From positions 4,010,001 to 4,074,000 of the forward strand of contig NZ_CP042593.1 of the NCBI RefSeq assembly GCF_007995155.1: a stretch of DNA of 64,000 nt, given 5' to 3'. Under the pieces are notes generated by a model. It was given only the letters and a program-made list of their open reading frames with translations. It had not been told where the DNA came from and ran no database searches. Made by a program: the position numbers and the translations under genes. Origin of the DNA: Cytobacillus dafuensis. GTDB lineage: Bacteria > Bacillota > Bacilli > Bacillales > Cytobacillaceae. Of this stretch, positions 8,640-16,701 are shown one piece after another (the stretch's first letter is position 1; every line of letters begins with the position of its first letter).

Positions 8640-9404
8640 CTACAAAAACTCCCAATAATCAAGAGAATTAACAACATAGGTAGGCTTCTTTTCATATCCT
8701 GAAAGCAATTCCTTCGTCGTTACTCCAGTATGAACGAGTAATGTGTCCATCCCAGCATTCATTCCAGCTAAAATATCGGTATCGTAATTATCCCCAACCA
8801 TGAGCGTTTCTTCTTTTTTCGTGCCAAGTACTTGTAAAGCTTGTTCCATAATGATCGATTCAGGCTTACCGATAAAAACAGGTTTCGTTTGCGTTGAAAC
8901 AGTAATCACGGAAGTTAATGATCCGTTTCCAGGGAGAAGCCCTCTTTCTGTCGGGATCGCGATATCTCCATTTGTTGAAATAAAGGTAGCTCCATTACGA
9001 ACTGCAAGGCATGCAGTTGCAAGCTTCTCATAATTAATTGTGCGGTCAATTCCAACCACAACATAATCCGCATGCTTCTCCGAAAATCGTAATCCCTTTT
9101 CTTCCAAAGCAGCTCTAATGCCTTCTTCTCCAATTACGTATACAGAAGCGTCATGCTTTTGTTCAAATATGTAATTTGCCGTTGCCATGCTCGTTGTAAA
9201 TACTTGCTCATCTTCAGCAGATATCTTAAATTTTCTAAGTTTCTCTGCTACTTGGGCAGGTGTCCTTGAAGAATTATTCGTAACAAAGAGATACGGCAAA
9301 TCAAGCTCACGTAGTTTATTAACAAAATCAGCCGCTTCCTTGATCAACTCTGTCCCCCGATACATCGTACCGTCTAAATCGATTAAATATCCTTTATATT
9401 TCAT
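8640..9404 (-). CDS. yutF: HAD-IIA family hydrolase, YutF
   Basis: 254 residues. HAD motifs: DLDGT (about 9-13) with the nucleophile Asp, VTNNSS (about 41-46), FIGKP (about 177-181) with the lysine, and VGDNYDTDI (about 202-210) with the metal-binding Asp residues. NagD-like phosphatases of this subgroup act on small phosphorylated metabolites; the physiological substrate is not fixed. It lies directly after yutE (25-base gap) as in B. subtilis, so the two are probably co-transcribed. Confidence 0.9.
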   Translation of the reverse strand: MKYKGYLIDLDGTMYRGTELIKEAADFVNKLRELDLPYLFVTNNSSRTPAQVAEKLRKFKISAEDEQVFTTSMATANYIFEQKHDASVYVIGEEGIRAALEEKGLRFSEKHADYVVVGIDRTINYEKLATACLAVRNGATFISTNGDIAIPTERGLLPGNGSLTSVITVSTQTKPVFIGKPESIIMEQALQVLGTKKEETLMVGDNYDTDILAGMNAGMDTLLVHTGVTTKELLSGYEKKPTYVVNSLDYWEFL

Positions 9405-9429
9405 TCCTTATCATTCCTTAATTCCATGG

Positions 9430-9867
9430 TTAATTCCGAAAAGCAGACACTGGCCCGAGCTCATTAAGTAAGTATTTCCTTATTTTTTCTGGGAATTCCT
9501 TAATGATCGGTAAATGCTCACTAAATACGGCTTTTACTTCCTCATGATTAATGTCTGTATAATTTTGAACAAGCATTTTCCGGTACTTAATAATTTGCTT
9601 ACAGCTCTTCGTAAGCTCATCATGTATGACCTTTTCATCGTCTAAAATGTCGACAATATCTTCATAGCTGCCTGGATCGCGCATAATAAACCCATCGATC
9701 ATCGCATTTCCGACATCGAGAATCGCTTCGATAATCATTTGGCTAGTCCGTTCCATGGCTGCTATTTCAAGTTCTGAATCCAAATTATCGATTTGTTCAA
9801 ATAGAGTAAATTGCTGCTCTAAATAAACAAGTGTCGTTTCTATTTTTTCACGATCAACAAAATACAT
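9430..9867 (-). CDS. yutE: DUF86 family protein YutE (HepT-like fold)
   Basis: 145 residues from the ATG at 9867, preceded by AAAGGTG; the upstream GTG at 9876 overlaps that site. The start MYFVDREKIE and the ending ELGPVSAFRN match YutE. The family is structurally HepT-like, but the HepT ribonuclease motif RxxxxHxY reads RKMLVQNY here, with Gln in place of His. No MntA-type nucleotidyltransferase antitoxin gene lies beside it, so a toxin role is unlikely. Function unknown; gene order with yutF is conserved. Confidence 0.88.
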   Translation of the reverse strand: MYFVDREKIETTLVYLEQQFTLFEQIDNLDSELEIAAMERTSQMIIEAILDVGNAMIDGFIMRDPGSYEDIVDILDDEKVIHDELTKSCKQIIKYRKMLVQNYTDINHEEVKAVFSEHLPIIKEFPEKIRKYLLNELGPVSAFRN

Positions 9868-9886
9868 AAGTTTCACCTTTCTTTCC

Positions 9887-11191
9887 TTACGATGACATTA
9901 AACCTTTCATAAGAGCTTTCGGGCGTGCGTAATAATACCCTTGAGCTAAATCAACCTTATTTCTAGAAAGGACTGACGCTTCCGCTTCATTTTCAATTCC
10001 TTCTGCGACAACTAATGAGCCTACTTCCCTTGCAACTAATAGAAGTCCTTTTAACATAGACTCTTTAACAGTATTTTTATCAATATCTTGAATAACAGAT
10101 CGATCAATCTTAATGATATCAGGCATAATTTCACTTATAGAATGTAAGCTTGCGTAGCCCGCACCTGTATCATCGATAGCTAACCTAAAGCCTAACATTC
10201 TCAATACCTTTATATTGTATAGGAAGTTCTCCATCCCTTCAATCGAATCACGTTCTGTTATTTCTAGTGTTAATTGGCGTGGAGAAATATTTTTATTTTT
10301 TGCAAGTAATTTTTTTATATCACGAATAAATCGATTATTCCCTAATGTAATCGGAGTAAAATTAATAAAAATATCCTGTGTGCAGCCTGTATTATTTATC
10401 TGCTCAAGAGTCTTTTCAAAAACGATGAGCTCTAGATCATAAAGCATGCTTGTTTGTCTAGCTACAGAAAAAAGCTGTAGGGGACTTTCCAAAACAGATC
10501 CCTTCGGTCCACGTGTGAGCATTTCCCAAGCTCGAACCTCTCCTGTTGCTAAATCAATTATCGGCTGGGCAAGCAGACTAATTTCCTTTTGGGAAACGAT
10601 TTTGCTGACAGAATATAACATTTCATTAAACTCTGTTTGAACGCGTTTCTCTGCCATCGCAAGTGCTTGCTGATGAGCTTTCATGATCGCTTCTTGAATG
10701 GAGTAATGCTTTTTCTCTATAAACATATAGCCAGTTTCAAATATTGGACGGGCAAGCGGCATCTCTTCATGAAGCTTTTTCTCTGAATTTCGTAAGATCT
10801 TTTTCATTTTTTGATCTATTTCATTCACACAATGGTATTCATGATTTATTTTCATAAATAATGTTAAGCCATCACTTGAATAATCATGGAGAGCAATTAT
10901 TTCTTTACTACCGATTTCTCCCTCAATTATTTCTTGGAAGGTTTTCTTTAGTAATGTAATAAATTGAGTATAGCCTTGCTCTCCTAGCTGCTCAGACAAT
11001 TCACGTAAATTTTTGATATTGAAAACAATGACGGCCACTTCCTCACCACTATCAAACGCCTTTTTAACCCCTTTCATGATGGGATCACGGATAATAAATT
11101 GCGGGGGATAAAATCGAATTTTATCTATTGGCAAGAAAAGTTTCATCCATTTTTTAAGATTTATCTTTTTCTTTTTATATTGATGGCCCAT
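9887..11191 (-). CDS. Cyclic-di-GMP phosphodiesterase, EAL domain with degenerate GGDEF-like N-terminus
   Basis: 434 residues from the ATG at 11191, which has GAGAGG nine bases upstream; the open frame extends to a TTG at 11269 without a good ribosome site. The first ~190 residues resemble a diguanylate cyclase fold whose active-site loop is reduced to SSDGL. The C-terminal EAL domain keeps the expected catalytic residues: E and R of WEMLTR, N of FINFTP, E of LEITERD, the DD of IDDTGAGY, K and D of KIDRS, E of AEGIE and Q of AQGYYYARP. It should hydrolyse c-di-GMP to pGpG. No membrane segment is seen. It is inserted in the yut block, 19 bases before yutE, so it may be co-transcribed with it. 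Confidence 0.9.
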   Translation of the reverse strand: MGHQYKKKKINLKKWMKLFLPIDKIRFYPPQFIIRDPIMKGVKKAFDSGEEVAVIVFNIKNLRELSEQLGEQGYTQFITLLKKTFQEIIEGEIGSKEIIALHDYSSDGLTLFMKINHEYHCVNEIDQKMKKILRNSEKKLHEEMPLARPIFETGYMFIEKKHYSIQEAIMKAHQQALAMAEKRVQTEFNEMLYSVSKIVSQKEISLLAQPIIDLATGEVRAWEMLTRGPKGSVLESPLQLFSVARQTSMLYDLELIVFEKTLEQINNTGCTQDIFINFTPITLGNNRFIRDIKKLLAKNKNISPRQLTLEITERDSIEGMENFLYNIKVLRMLGFRLAIDDTGAGYASLHSISEIMPDIIKIDRSVIQDIDKNTVKESMLKGLLLVAREVGSLVVAEGIENEAEASVLSRNKVDLAQGYYYARPKALMKGLMSS

Positions 11192-11355
11192 GAATTCATT
11201 CCTCTCAGATGCAGCGTTTGTATTGGCATATGTCACCATTTTATCACAAAATTCGATTATTTTTTCCAATCTTTGAAAGATTTATTAAACCAATAAATTA
11301 TGATCTAAAGATAAAGCCGTGAGATTTTCATTTCGTTCTGATAGTATAGATATAG

Positions 11356-11487
11356 AAAAGCGCAAGCGCCTTGATCACCCCCGACAAGCATAAGACGAGC
11401 CTCTCTGAAAGGTGTTCTTTACCTTTCTGAGAGGATTGGCTTATGACCTCGAGGGGGTAGGCGCTGGAGCTAGACATTTCTCAAATT
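11356..11487 (+). repeat. Dispersed repeat family C, copy C1
   Basis: It starts with AAAAGCGCAAGCGCC, has the core CCCCCGACAAGCATAAGACG / GGCTTATGACCTCGAGGGGG around the hairpin CCTCTCTGAAAGG...CCTTTCTGAGAGG, and ends with GGCGCTGGAGCTAGACATTT. The whole element can fold into one long rod. Other copies are at 12159, 35635, 57012 and 61350 (inverted). It occupies most of the 342-base gap before the DUF3055 gene. Confidence 0.9.
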
Positions 11488-11533
11488 TCAAAAGGGAATT
11501 CTTTCATATTACAAATCAAAGGGGTAAACAAAT

Positions 11534-11800
11534 ATGTCCGAACGATTTTTTTTATACGATGATACGGTAGATACAAAGACGCGCTTTGTTAGCTTTATGG
11601 GAGAAAATCAACGGTTTGATTTAGCCATTATTCAATCAGATCGTTACTATGGAAAACATATCGTACTTGATATTCAAAGCAACCGTTTTGCGATTATTGG
11701 AACAGATGATTTAAAAGAAGAGGGCTACTTAGAATACGCATTTAATCTTTCCGAGGAAGATGCTGAAGAATTACGCTCTTTTCTTTTTGAGTTAGTTTAG
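11534..11800 (+). CDS. DUF3055 (SAV0927-family) protein
   Basis: 88 residues, ATG with AAAGGGG upstream. The sequence (FFLYDDTVDTKTRFVSF near the start, GKHIVLDIQSNRFAIIG in the middle, an acidic helix EEDAEELRSFLF at the end) matches the small cytoplasmic DUF3055 family found across Bacillales and staphylococci. No function is established. It is transcribed opposite to the yutE/EAL genes and ends at a strong terminator (11840). Confidence 0.85.
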   Translation: MSERFFLYDDTVDTKTRFVSFMGENQRFDLAIIQSDRYYGKHIVLDIQSNRFAIIGTDDLKEEGYLEYAFNLSEEDAEELRSFLFELV

Positions 11801-11839
11801 TCTTTTATTGTGTTTATAATAACCGAAATCACAAATAAT

Positions 11840-11875
11840 AAAGGAGAACCTCTATCCACTAGGGTTCTCCTTTTT
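11840..11875 (+). terminator. Strong intrinsic terminator after the DUF3055 gene
   Basis: AAGGAGAACC (11841-11850) pairs with GGTTCTCCTT (11863-11872), followed by TTT. The stem is nearly perfect and GC-rich. Confidence 0.9.
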
Positions 11876-11906
11876 GACGTACCGATTATTATGAGAGGTG
11901 ATCATC

Positions 11907-12158
11907 ATGAATGATAAGGACCAAAGTGAATTCAGTGACTTTTCAAACGTGGAATCTCAAAGGAATGATCTTACAGCCGAAGAATTGCCGGAGGGAGCTT
12001 ACGGTTCTCAGTTCAATAGGGATAAACCAGTTGAAAATAAAAGTACACCATGGCGTGAGGGGCAGCGCAAGCTTAGCGCCTTTAATTATGAAAATAAAAC
12101 CTTACATGAAGACCTCCCTCGTCAAATGGAAGGAGCCCATCCTCCTCACGATGAATAG
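11907..12158 (+). CDS. Small hydrophilic conserved protein of unknown function
   Basis: 83 residues from the ATG at 11907 (AGAGGTG seven bases upstream; the GTG at 11898 overlaps that site). Charged and proline-rich, without membrane segments, with the motif LTAEELPEGAYGS, then STPWREGQR and LHEDLPRQMEGAHPPHDE. It resembles a short family in Bacillaceae sometimes labelled only as 'cytosolic protein'; I know no function. The stop codon TAG directly abuts repeat C2, so the repeat begins where the gene ends. Confidence 0.7.
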   Translation: MNDKDQSEFSDFSNVESQRNDLTAEELPEGAYGSQFNRDKPVENKSTPWREGQRKLSAFNYENKTLHEDLPRQMEGAHPPHDE

Positions 12159-12411
12159 AAAAGCGGAAGCACCTGAAAATGAACGTCGACTAAAAATCTC
12201 CACGTCCTGTGGCGAACATCGACGTCAGCACATCCTGTGCAAGTCCGACAAGCATAAGACGAGCCTTACAGAAAGGTGCTCTTTACCTTTCTGTAAGAAT
12301 TGGTTTGTGACCTCGAGGGGGTAGGTGCTCCTCCTAAAAGCTGTCGCTTTTAGTCGTGCGATGCATTCGCTATCGAAGCCTTCCTTGTGGAGCTAGACAT
12401 TTCTCAAACTG
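12159..12411 (+). repeat. Dispersed repeat family C, long copy C2
   Basis: It begins AAAAGCGGAAGCACC right at the stop codon of the preceding gene and ends GGAGCTAGACATTTCTCAAA. Compared with C1 it carries two extra modules: a CACGTCCTGTGGCG / CAGCACATCCTGTGC block near 12201-12245, similar to modules in repeat B, and AAAAGCTGTCGCTTTTAGTCG with its GCGATGCATTCGC companion near 12337-12375. Open frames across it are not genes. Confidence 0.88.
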
Positions 12412-12473
12412 CAAAAAGCCATACTTTATTTTTAAAAAAGGCAATCGGTTAATGATTGATTGCCTTTTCACTA

Positions 12474-12749
12474 TTACTTATCCACTTTTTTTGCGACAAA
12501 ATACGCACAGCCAAAATTACAAAATTCATATAAATATTCTGTTAACGTACTTATTTTCGTATCAAAGGTCGCCTTTTGATTTTGATCATCAAAGAAGCCG
12601 CGCAAACGAAGCTGCCCGTAGCCCCAATCCCCTACTATATAATCATATCTAGTCAATATATCACTATATCTTCCCCGAAAGGCTTCTTCATTAAACCCAT
12701 CTCGCTGATCTTCTATCACTTCATAGCAAACATTATTTATCCAAATCAT
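12474..12749 (-). CDS. yutD: DUF1027 protein YutD
   Basis: 91 residues from the ATG at 12749, with GAGGTG upstream; the GTG at 12758 is part of that site. The core DQRDGFNEEAFRGRYSDIL and DYIVGDWGYGQLRLRGFF, then FCNFGCAYFV near the end, are diagnostic of YutD. Function unknown; the order next to yutC and lipA is conserved. Confidence 0.9.
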   Translation of the reverse strand: MIWINNVCYEVIEDQRDGFNEEAFRGRYSDILTRYDYIVGDWGYGQLRLRGFFDDQNQKATFDTKISTLTEYLYEFCNFGCAYFVAKKVDK

Positions 12750-12863
12750 ATTTATCACCTCATGTTAAAAACGAGTATATTCTTCCTATTATAAATTATA
12801 GCTGATACTCCATCAATTTCTAAGAGAAAAAACGATTTGCATGGTTATTCTATATATGAGGAG

Positions 12864-13517
12864 GTGTTTCAAATAAAAAAATCACTAATCATCTTAGGGT
12901 TATGCGGTCTTTCCGCGTTAACTGCCTGTCAAAACAAGGAAATGGCTGGAGACGGAATATACGAGAGTAGCGGCAATACTATAAATGTCAATAACCAGCG
13001 TTCCGAGCTATATAATCGTGACAATGGGCAAACGGATAAAAGTGCTGATTTCGGCTATGTTCGTCACCAAAAAAGCAATGTAATGGGCGAAAATGTTTCT
13101 AATAATAAGTATGCAGCATTGGATAGAGAGCAATTAGCCGACATCATTTCACAAAATTGCACAGATATTTCAAATGTTGATGATGTTTCAACACTCGTTA
13201 CAGATGAGGAAGTACTAATTATTTATGATACTGACTCCCAAAATCGAAATGAAACAGCAGATCAAGTGAAGAAAATGGCCATGTCTTTTGTCCCTAGATT
13301 TTACCATGTTTATGTTAGCGATAATACAGCATTAAGAAAAAATGTTGAAAATTTTGCCACTCTCGCCTCTAATAACCCAAATGCAAATAATGGCATTGAC
13401 AAAGTCATTAAAGAAATGCTCAAATCTCCTCAAGGTAATAAAATGAGCAGCGGCGAAAACGAAAATGGCGAGATCGTTGGAGAAAAATATAAAAATGATA
13501 ATCGAAACTTAAAATGA
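12864..13517 (+). CDS. yutC: YhcN/YlaJ-family sporulation lipoprotein (YutC-like)
   Basis: About 217 residues. A lipoprotein signal peptide KKSLIILGLCGLSALTAC places the modified Cys about 20 residues in. The mature part is polar, and a C-terminal half (TDISNVDDVSTLVTDEEVLIIYDT...) fits the YhcN/YlaJ domain of forespore membrane lipoproteins linked to germination. The start is odd: GGAGG at 12860-12864 is followed, after exactly eight bases, by ATA at 12873, not ATG. The legal in-frame starts are GTG at 12864, inside the ribosome site, and TTG at 12837 with no good site. I give the GTG, but the real initiation codon is uncertain. Confidence 0.8.
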   Translation: MFQIKKSLIILGLCGLSALTACQNKEMAGDGIYESSGNTINVNNQRSELYNRDNGQTDKSADFGYVRHQKSNVMGENVSNNKYAALDREQLADIISQNCTDISNVDDVSTLVTDEEVLIIYDTDSQNRNETADQVKKMAMSFVPRFYHVYVSDNTALRKNVENFATLASNNPNANNGIDKVIKEMLKSPQGNKMSSGENENGEIVGEKYKNDNRNLK

Positions 13518-13539
13518 CATCGCTTATTAACATATTGCC

Positions 13540-13645
13540 ATTAGAAAAACTTGGCATTTGCCAAGTCCTTTTTGGCGAATGCCTTAGTTTTTCTTATGCG
13601 ATCTTATTAGCTGATAATTAATTTAAACTTTCCTATTAGCCAAGA
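13540..13645 (+). repeat. Dispersed repeat family D, copy D1
   Basis: It starts TTAGAAAAACTTGGCATTTG; contains the hairpin CTTGGCATTTGCCAAG and the block GGCGAATGCC, together forming a long imperfect palindrome ending AGTTTTTC; then the tail TTATGCGATCTTATTAGC. The closest copy is at 63008; related copies are at 14680, 43184, 58038 and 58965, and tail only at 30466. Confidence 0.88.
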
Positions 13646-13674
13646 AAAAGAGTTCAGCAATCTGAACTCTTTTC
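13645..13674. terminator. Bidirectional terminator between yutC and lipA
   Basis: AAAAGAGTTCAG (13646-13657) pairs perfectly with CTGAACTCTTTT (13662-13673) around a four-base loop. The A and T ends let it work for yutC (plus) and for lipA (minus), which converge here. Confidence 0.88.
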
Positions 13675-13741
13675 GTAATTCATAAGATATAATAAATTTT
13701 CTTTAGTTTAAGAAATGTCTAGTACTATTGCATGTGCATCA

Positions 13742-14659
13742 TTATGCATTTTTTAAATCCTGCTCTCCCATTTCTTGCTTTCGTTTAGTTGCAGCATTTA
13801 CTTGCTCATCTGCATGATAGGAAGAACGAACAAGAGGTCCTGCTTCACAATGGCTGAAGCCTTTGCTTAAAGCAATTTCCTTTAGTTCTTGGAATTCCTC
13901 TGGACTATAATATTTTAAGACCTTTAAATGTTTTTTCGAAGGCTGTAAGTATTGGCCAATTGTCATAATATCAACATTGTTTGCTCTTAAAGCATCCATT
14001 GTAGCGATAATTTCTTCTTTCGTTTCTCCAAGGCCAATCATTAAGCTTGATTTAGTTGGAATATCTGGCTGCATTTCTTTTGCCCGACGCAAAAATTCTA
14101 AAGAACGATCATATTTTGCACGCGCTCTTACTCTTGGAGTCAACCGCTCAACTGTTTCGATATTATGGTTTAAAATATCTGGACGTGCATCCATAAGTGT
14201 TTTTAAATTTTCATATACTCCACCCATATCTGATGGGAGAACCTCAATACTTGTGAAAGGACTTTTTCTGCGTATAGCTCTTACAGTTTCAGCAAAAACT
14301 CCCGCTCCGCCATCCTTTAAATCATCCCGTGCTACTGCTGTAACAACGACATGCTTTAAATTCATTAACGCAACAGAATCTGCCACTCTTTCCGGCTCCT
14401 GCAAGTCCAATTCAGTTGGCAATCCTGTTTTGACTGCACAGAATCGGCATGCTCTTGTACATGTATCACCAAGAATCATGAATGTAGCGGTTCTTCTTAC
14501 TGCCCAGCATTCATGGATATTGGGACATTTCGCTTCCTCACATACAGTATGAAGGCTATTTTCCCTCATCATTTTTTTCAAACCAGTATAATTTTCATTT
14601 GTGTTCAGTTTTATTTTCAGCCATTCTGGCTTGCGTATATATTCTTCTTTGGTACTCAT
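13742..14659 (-). CDS. lipA: Lipoyl synthase
   Basis: 305 residues. A radical-SAM enzyme that inserts two sulfurs into protein-bound octanoyl groups to form lipoate. Both Fe-S clusters are visible: the auxiliary site C40-x4-C45-x5-C51 and the SAM site C67-x3-C71-x2-C74 (CTRACRFC). The ATG at 14659 has GGAGT about ten bases upstream. It stands next to lytH and the yut genes as in B. subtilis. Its product is needed for GcvH (38748) and the 2-oxoacid dehydrogenases. Confidence 0.96.
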   Translation of the reverse strand: MSTKEEYIRKPEWLKIKLNTNENYTGLKKMMRENSLHTVCEEAKCPNIHECWAVRRTATFMILGDTCTRACRFCAVKTGLPTELDLQEPERVADSVALMNLKHVVVTAVARDDLKDGGAGVFAETVRAIRRKSPFTSIEVLPSDMGGVYENLKTLMDARPDILNHNIETVERLTPRVRARAKYDRSLEFLRRAKEMQPDIPTKSSLMIGLGETKEEIIATMDALRANNVDIMTIGQYLQPSKKHLKVLKYYSPEEFQELKEIALSKGFSHCEAGPLVRSSYHADEQVNAATKRKQEMGEQDLKNA

Positions 14660-14679
14660 TTGTATTCCACTCCTTATTT

Positions 14680-14735
14680 GAAAAACTTGGAGTTCGGCAA
14701 GTCCTTTCCAACTAGCGAACCTAATAATTCATTCG
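14680..14735 (+). repeat. Fragment of dispersed repeat D
   Basis: GAAAAACTTGGAGTTCGGCAAGTCCTTTCC aligns in parts to the hairpin half of repeat D, with a degraded second arm. It lies in the divergent lipA-lytH region. Confidence 0.55.
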
Positions 14736-14879
14736 TATGATGCAACTTTAACATATGATAAAAGCAAGGACAAGCCATAGTTGCACGCGATTACCATTAA
14801 TTGATATAGATTAAATTTTACAAATTTCACAAACTAAATAGGCACACAATGGAACTTAAAATAGTAAGGGAGGATTATT

Positions 14880-15866
14880 GTGAGGCTCATTCAGATTATT
14901 ATTTTTATATTGCTTCTTACCTTCTTACCTCAATCGAACGGATATGCTCAGACAAAGGAGCCTGATATATACGCTGAAAGAATGACTTTATATAAACAGA
15001 TTGAGTCTATAACGAATATCCCCTGGTATTATCTTGCAGGGATTGACCAATATGAGCGAAATGTCCGGCAAGCCAGAAGAGACCTTCCGAAAGCAGAAGG
15101 GATTACCGGCATATATATAAGACCAGAAATATGGGCTGGTATATTGAACCCTGACATAACCGACGAAAATCCATTGTCCATACAATTTTTCAATGGTTTT
15201 GGGCTGGATGGGAATGGAGATAAGAAAGCAAGTTTAAAAAATGATGTTGATATTCTTTACACTTTTGCCCATTATCTTCAATCATATGGGACGGATCACG
15301 ATAATATAAAAATAGGATTGTGGGATTATTATAAACGTGACAAAACTGTTGGGATCATAATAGGTAAAGCAAGGCTTTATAAGCATTTTGGACGAATAAA
15401 TTTAGACGAACATGCCTTTCCATTACCTGTAAGAAGTCATTACAGTTACAGAAACACATGGGGTGCTGCTCGTGGCTGGGGTGGAAGAAGGAGTCATGAA
15501 GGAACGGATATTTTTGCAAGCTACGGTCTACCAGTACGTGCAACAGCCTATGGAATCGTGGAAATGAAGGGTTGGAACCGATTTGGAGGCTGGCGAATTG
15601 GTATTCGAGATATAAATAATAATTATCATTATTTCGCACATTTAAGCGGTTTTGCCAAAGATTTACAGCTCGGACAAATTGTTGAGCCTGGAATGCTTAT
15701 AGGCGGAGTTGGCAGTTCTGGTTATGGACCACCTGGAACTTCTGGAAAATTCCCGCCACATCTCCATTATGGAATATATAAAGACAATGGCTATACGGAA
15801 TGGTCTTTTGATCCGTATCCTCATCTAAAATTGTGGGAAAGACAGGAGCGTAATAAAAAGAAGTGA
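14880..15866 (+). CDS. lytH: M23-family peptidase LytH (L-Ala-D-Glu peptidase of spore cortex)
   Basis: 328 residues, GTG start with GGGAGG six bases upstream. An N-terminal signal peptide ends near NGYAQ; the LytM/M23 domain sits in the last third with SHEGTDIFA (about 203-211) and HLHYGI (about 297-302) providing the zinc ligands. In B. subtilis LytH is made late in the mother cell and trims peptide side chains to single L-Ala in cortex peptidoglycan. Divergent from lipA, as in that species. I could not find a clean sigma-K promoter. Confidence 0.9.
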   Translation: MRLIQIIIFILLLTFLPQSNGYAQTKEPDIYAERMTLYKQIESITNIPWYYLAGIDQYERNVRQARRDLPKAEGITGIYIRPEIWAGILNPDITDENPLSIQFFNGFGLDGNGDKKASLKNDVDILYTFAHYLQSYGTDHDNIKIGLWDYYKRDKTVGIIIGKARLYKHFGRINLDEHAFPLPVRSHYSYRNTWGAARGWGGRRSHEGTDIFASYGLPVRATAYGIVEMKGWNRFGGWRIGIRDINNNYHYFAHLSGFAKDLQLGQIVEPGMLIGGVGSSGYGPPGTSGKFPPHLHYGIYKDNGYTEWSFDPYPHLKLWERQERNKKK

Positions 15867-15942
15867 GCTCGTCTCACCATGCTGAATCAATGTTAATATA
15901 GGCTGGCCTAATCCCCATAAAGAACAGGAAATTTGAAATAAT

Positions 15943-15985
15943 AAAAGCTGACAATAGGTTTAAAACCAAATCTGTCAGCTTTTAT
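15943..15985. terminator. Bidirectional terminator between lytH and livF
   Basis: AAAGCTGACA (15944-15953) and TGTCAGCTTT (15973-15982) form the stem, with T-rich flanks on both strands. It serves two converging genes. Confidence 0.85.
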
Positions 15986-15993
15986 TATTTCTA

Positions 15994-16701
15994 TTAATGA
16001 CCACCAAGATATGCTTTTTTAATTTCTTCACTTGCTTGCAACTCTGCTGCTGTACCAGAAACGGTTACACGTCCTGTTTCAATCACATATGCTCGATTGG
16101 CAATCGATAAAGCCATATGTGCATTTTGTTCCACCAATAGAATGGTTGTCCCGTTACGGTTAATATCCTCAATGATTTGGAAGATGGTTTTAACCATAAG
16201 TGGAGCTAGCCCCATGGAAGGCTCATCTAATAAAAGGAGCTTAGGTCTTGCCATGACTGCTCTCCCCATCGCTAACATTTGCTGTTCTCCACCTGATAAT
16301 GTCCCTGATAGCTGTTTTCTTCGCTCAAGCAATCGCGGAAAAGTCTCATAAACCTTTTGAATATCCTTGTGAATTTCTTTTGAATCCTTTCTTAAAAACG
16401 CTCCCAGTTCTAGGTTTTCCTCCACTGTCATGTTCGCAAAAACGCGGCGCCCCTCTGGTACCTGGGATATCCCCGCTTTTACTATCGCTTGTGCAGGTTT
16501 TCCCCCTATTGAATCACCTAAATATTGGATGAAACCATTTTTAGGCTTAATTAGCCCTGATAATGTTTTCAGAAGAGTACTTTTCCCTGCTCCATTCGCT
16601 CCAATTAATGTAACAATTTCTCCTTCATTTACTTCCAGCGAAACACCTTTAAGTGCTTGTATATTCCCATAGAAAACATCAATTTGATCTACTTTAAGCA
16701 T
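15994..16701 (-). CDS. livF: Branched-chain amino acid ABC transporter, ATPase LivF
   Basis: 235 residues, the LivF length. Walker A GANGAGKS (about 33-40), signature LSGGEQQ (about 136-142) and Walker B LLLLDEP (about 155-161). It pairs with LivG as the heterodimeric motor of the importer. It is the last gene of livJHMGF and overlaps livG by eight bases, suggesting translational coupling. Confidence 0.94.
   Translation of the reverse strand: MLKVDQIDVFYGNIQALKGVSLEVNEGEIVTLIGANGAGKSTLLKTLSGLIKPKNGFIQYLGDSIGGKPAQAIVKAGISQVPEGRRVFANMTVEENLELGAFLRKDSKEIHKDIQKVYETFPRLLERRKQLSGTLSGGEQQMLAMGRAVMARPKLLLLDEPSMGLAPLMVKTIFQIIEDINRNGTTILLVEQNAHMALSIANRAYVIETGRVTVSGTAAELQASEEIKKAYLGGH

Noticed and set aside
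9430..9867. HepT/MntA toxin-antitoxin module
   Set aside because: The HepT catalytic His is missing and no MntA nucleotidyltransferase gene is adjacent.
11911..12652. Overlapping plus-strand frames of 137 and 98 residues
   Set aside because: They cover repeat C2 or are antisense to yutD; no ribosome site and composition unlike protein.
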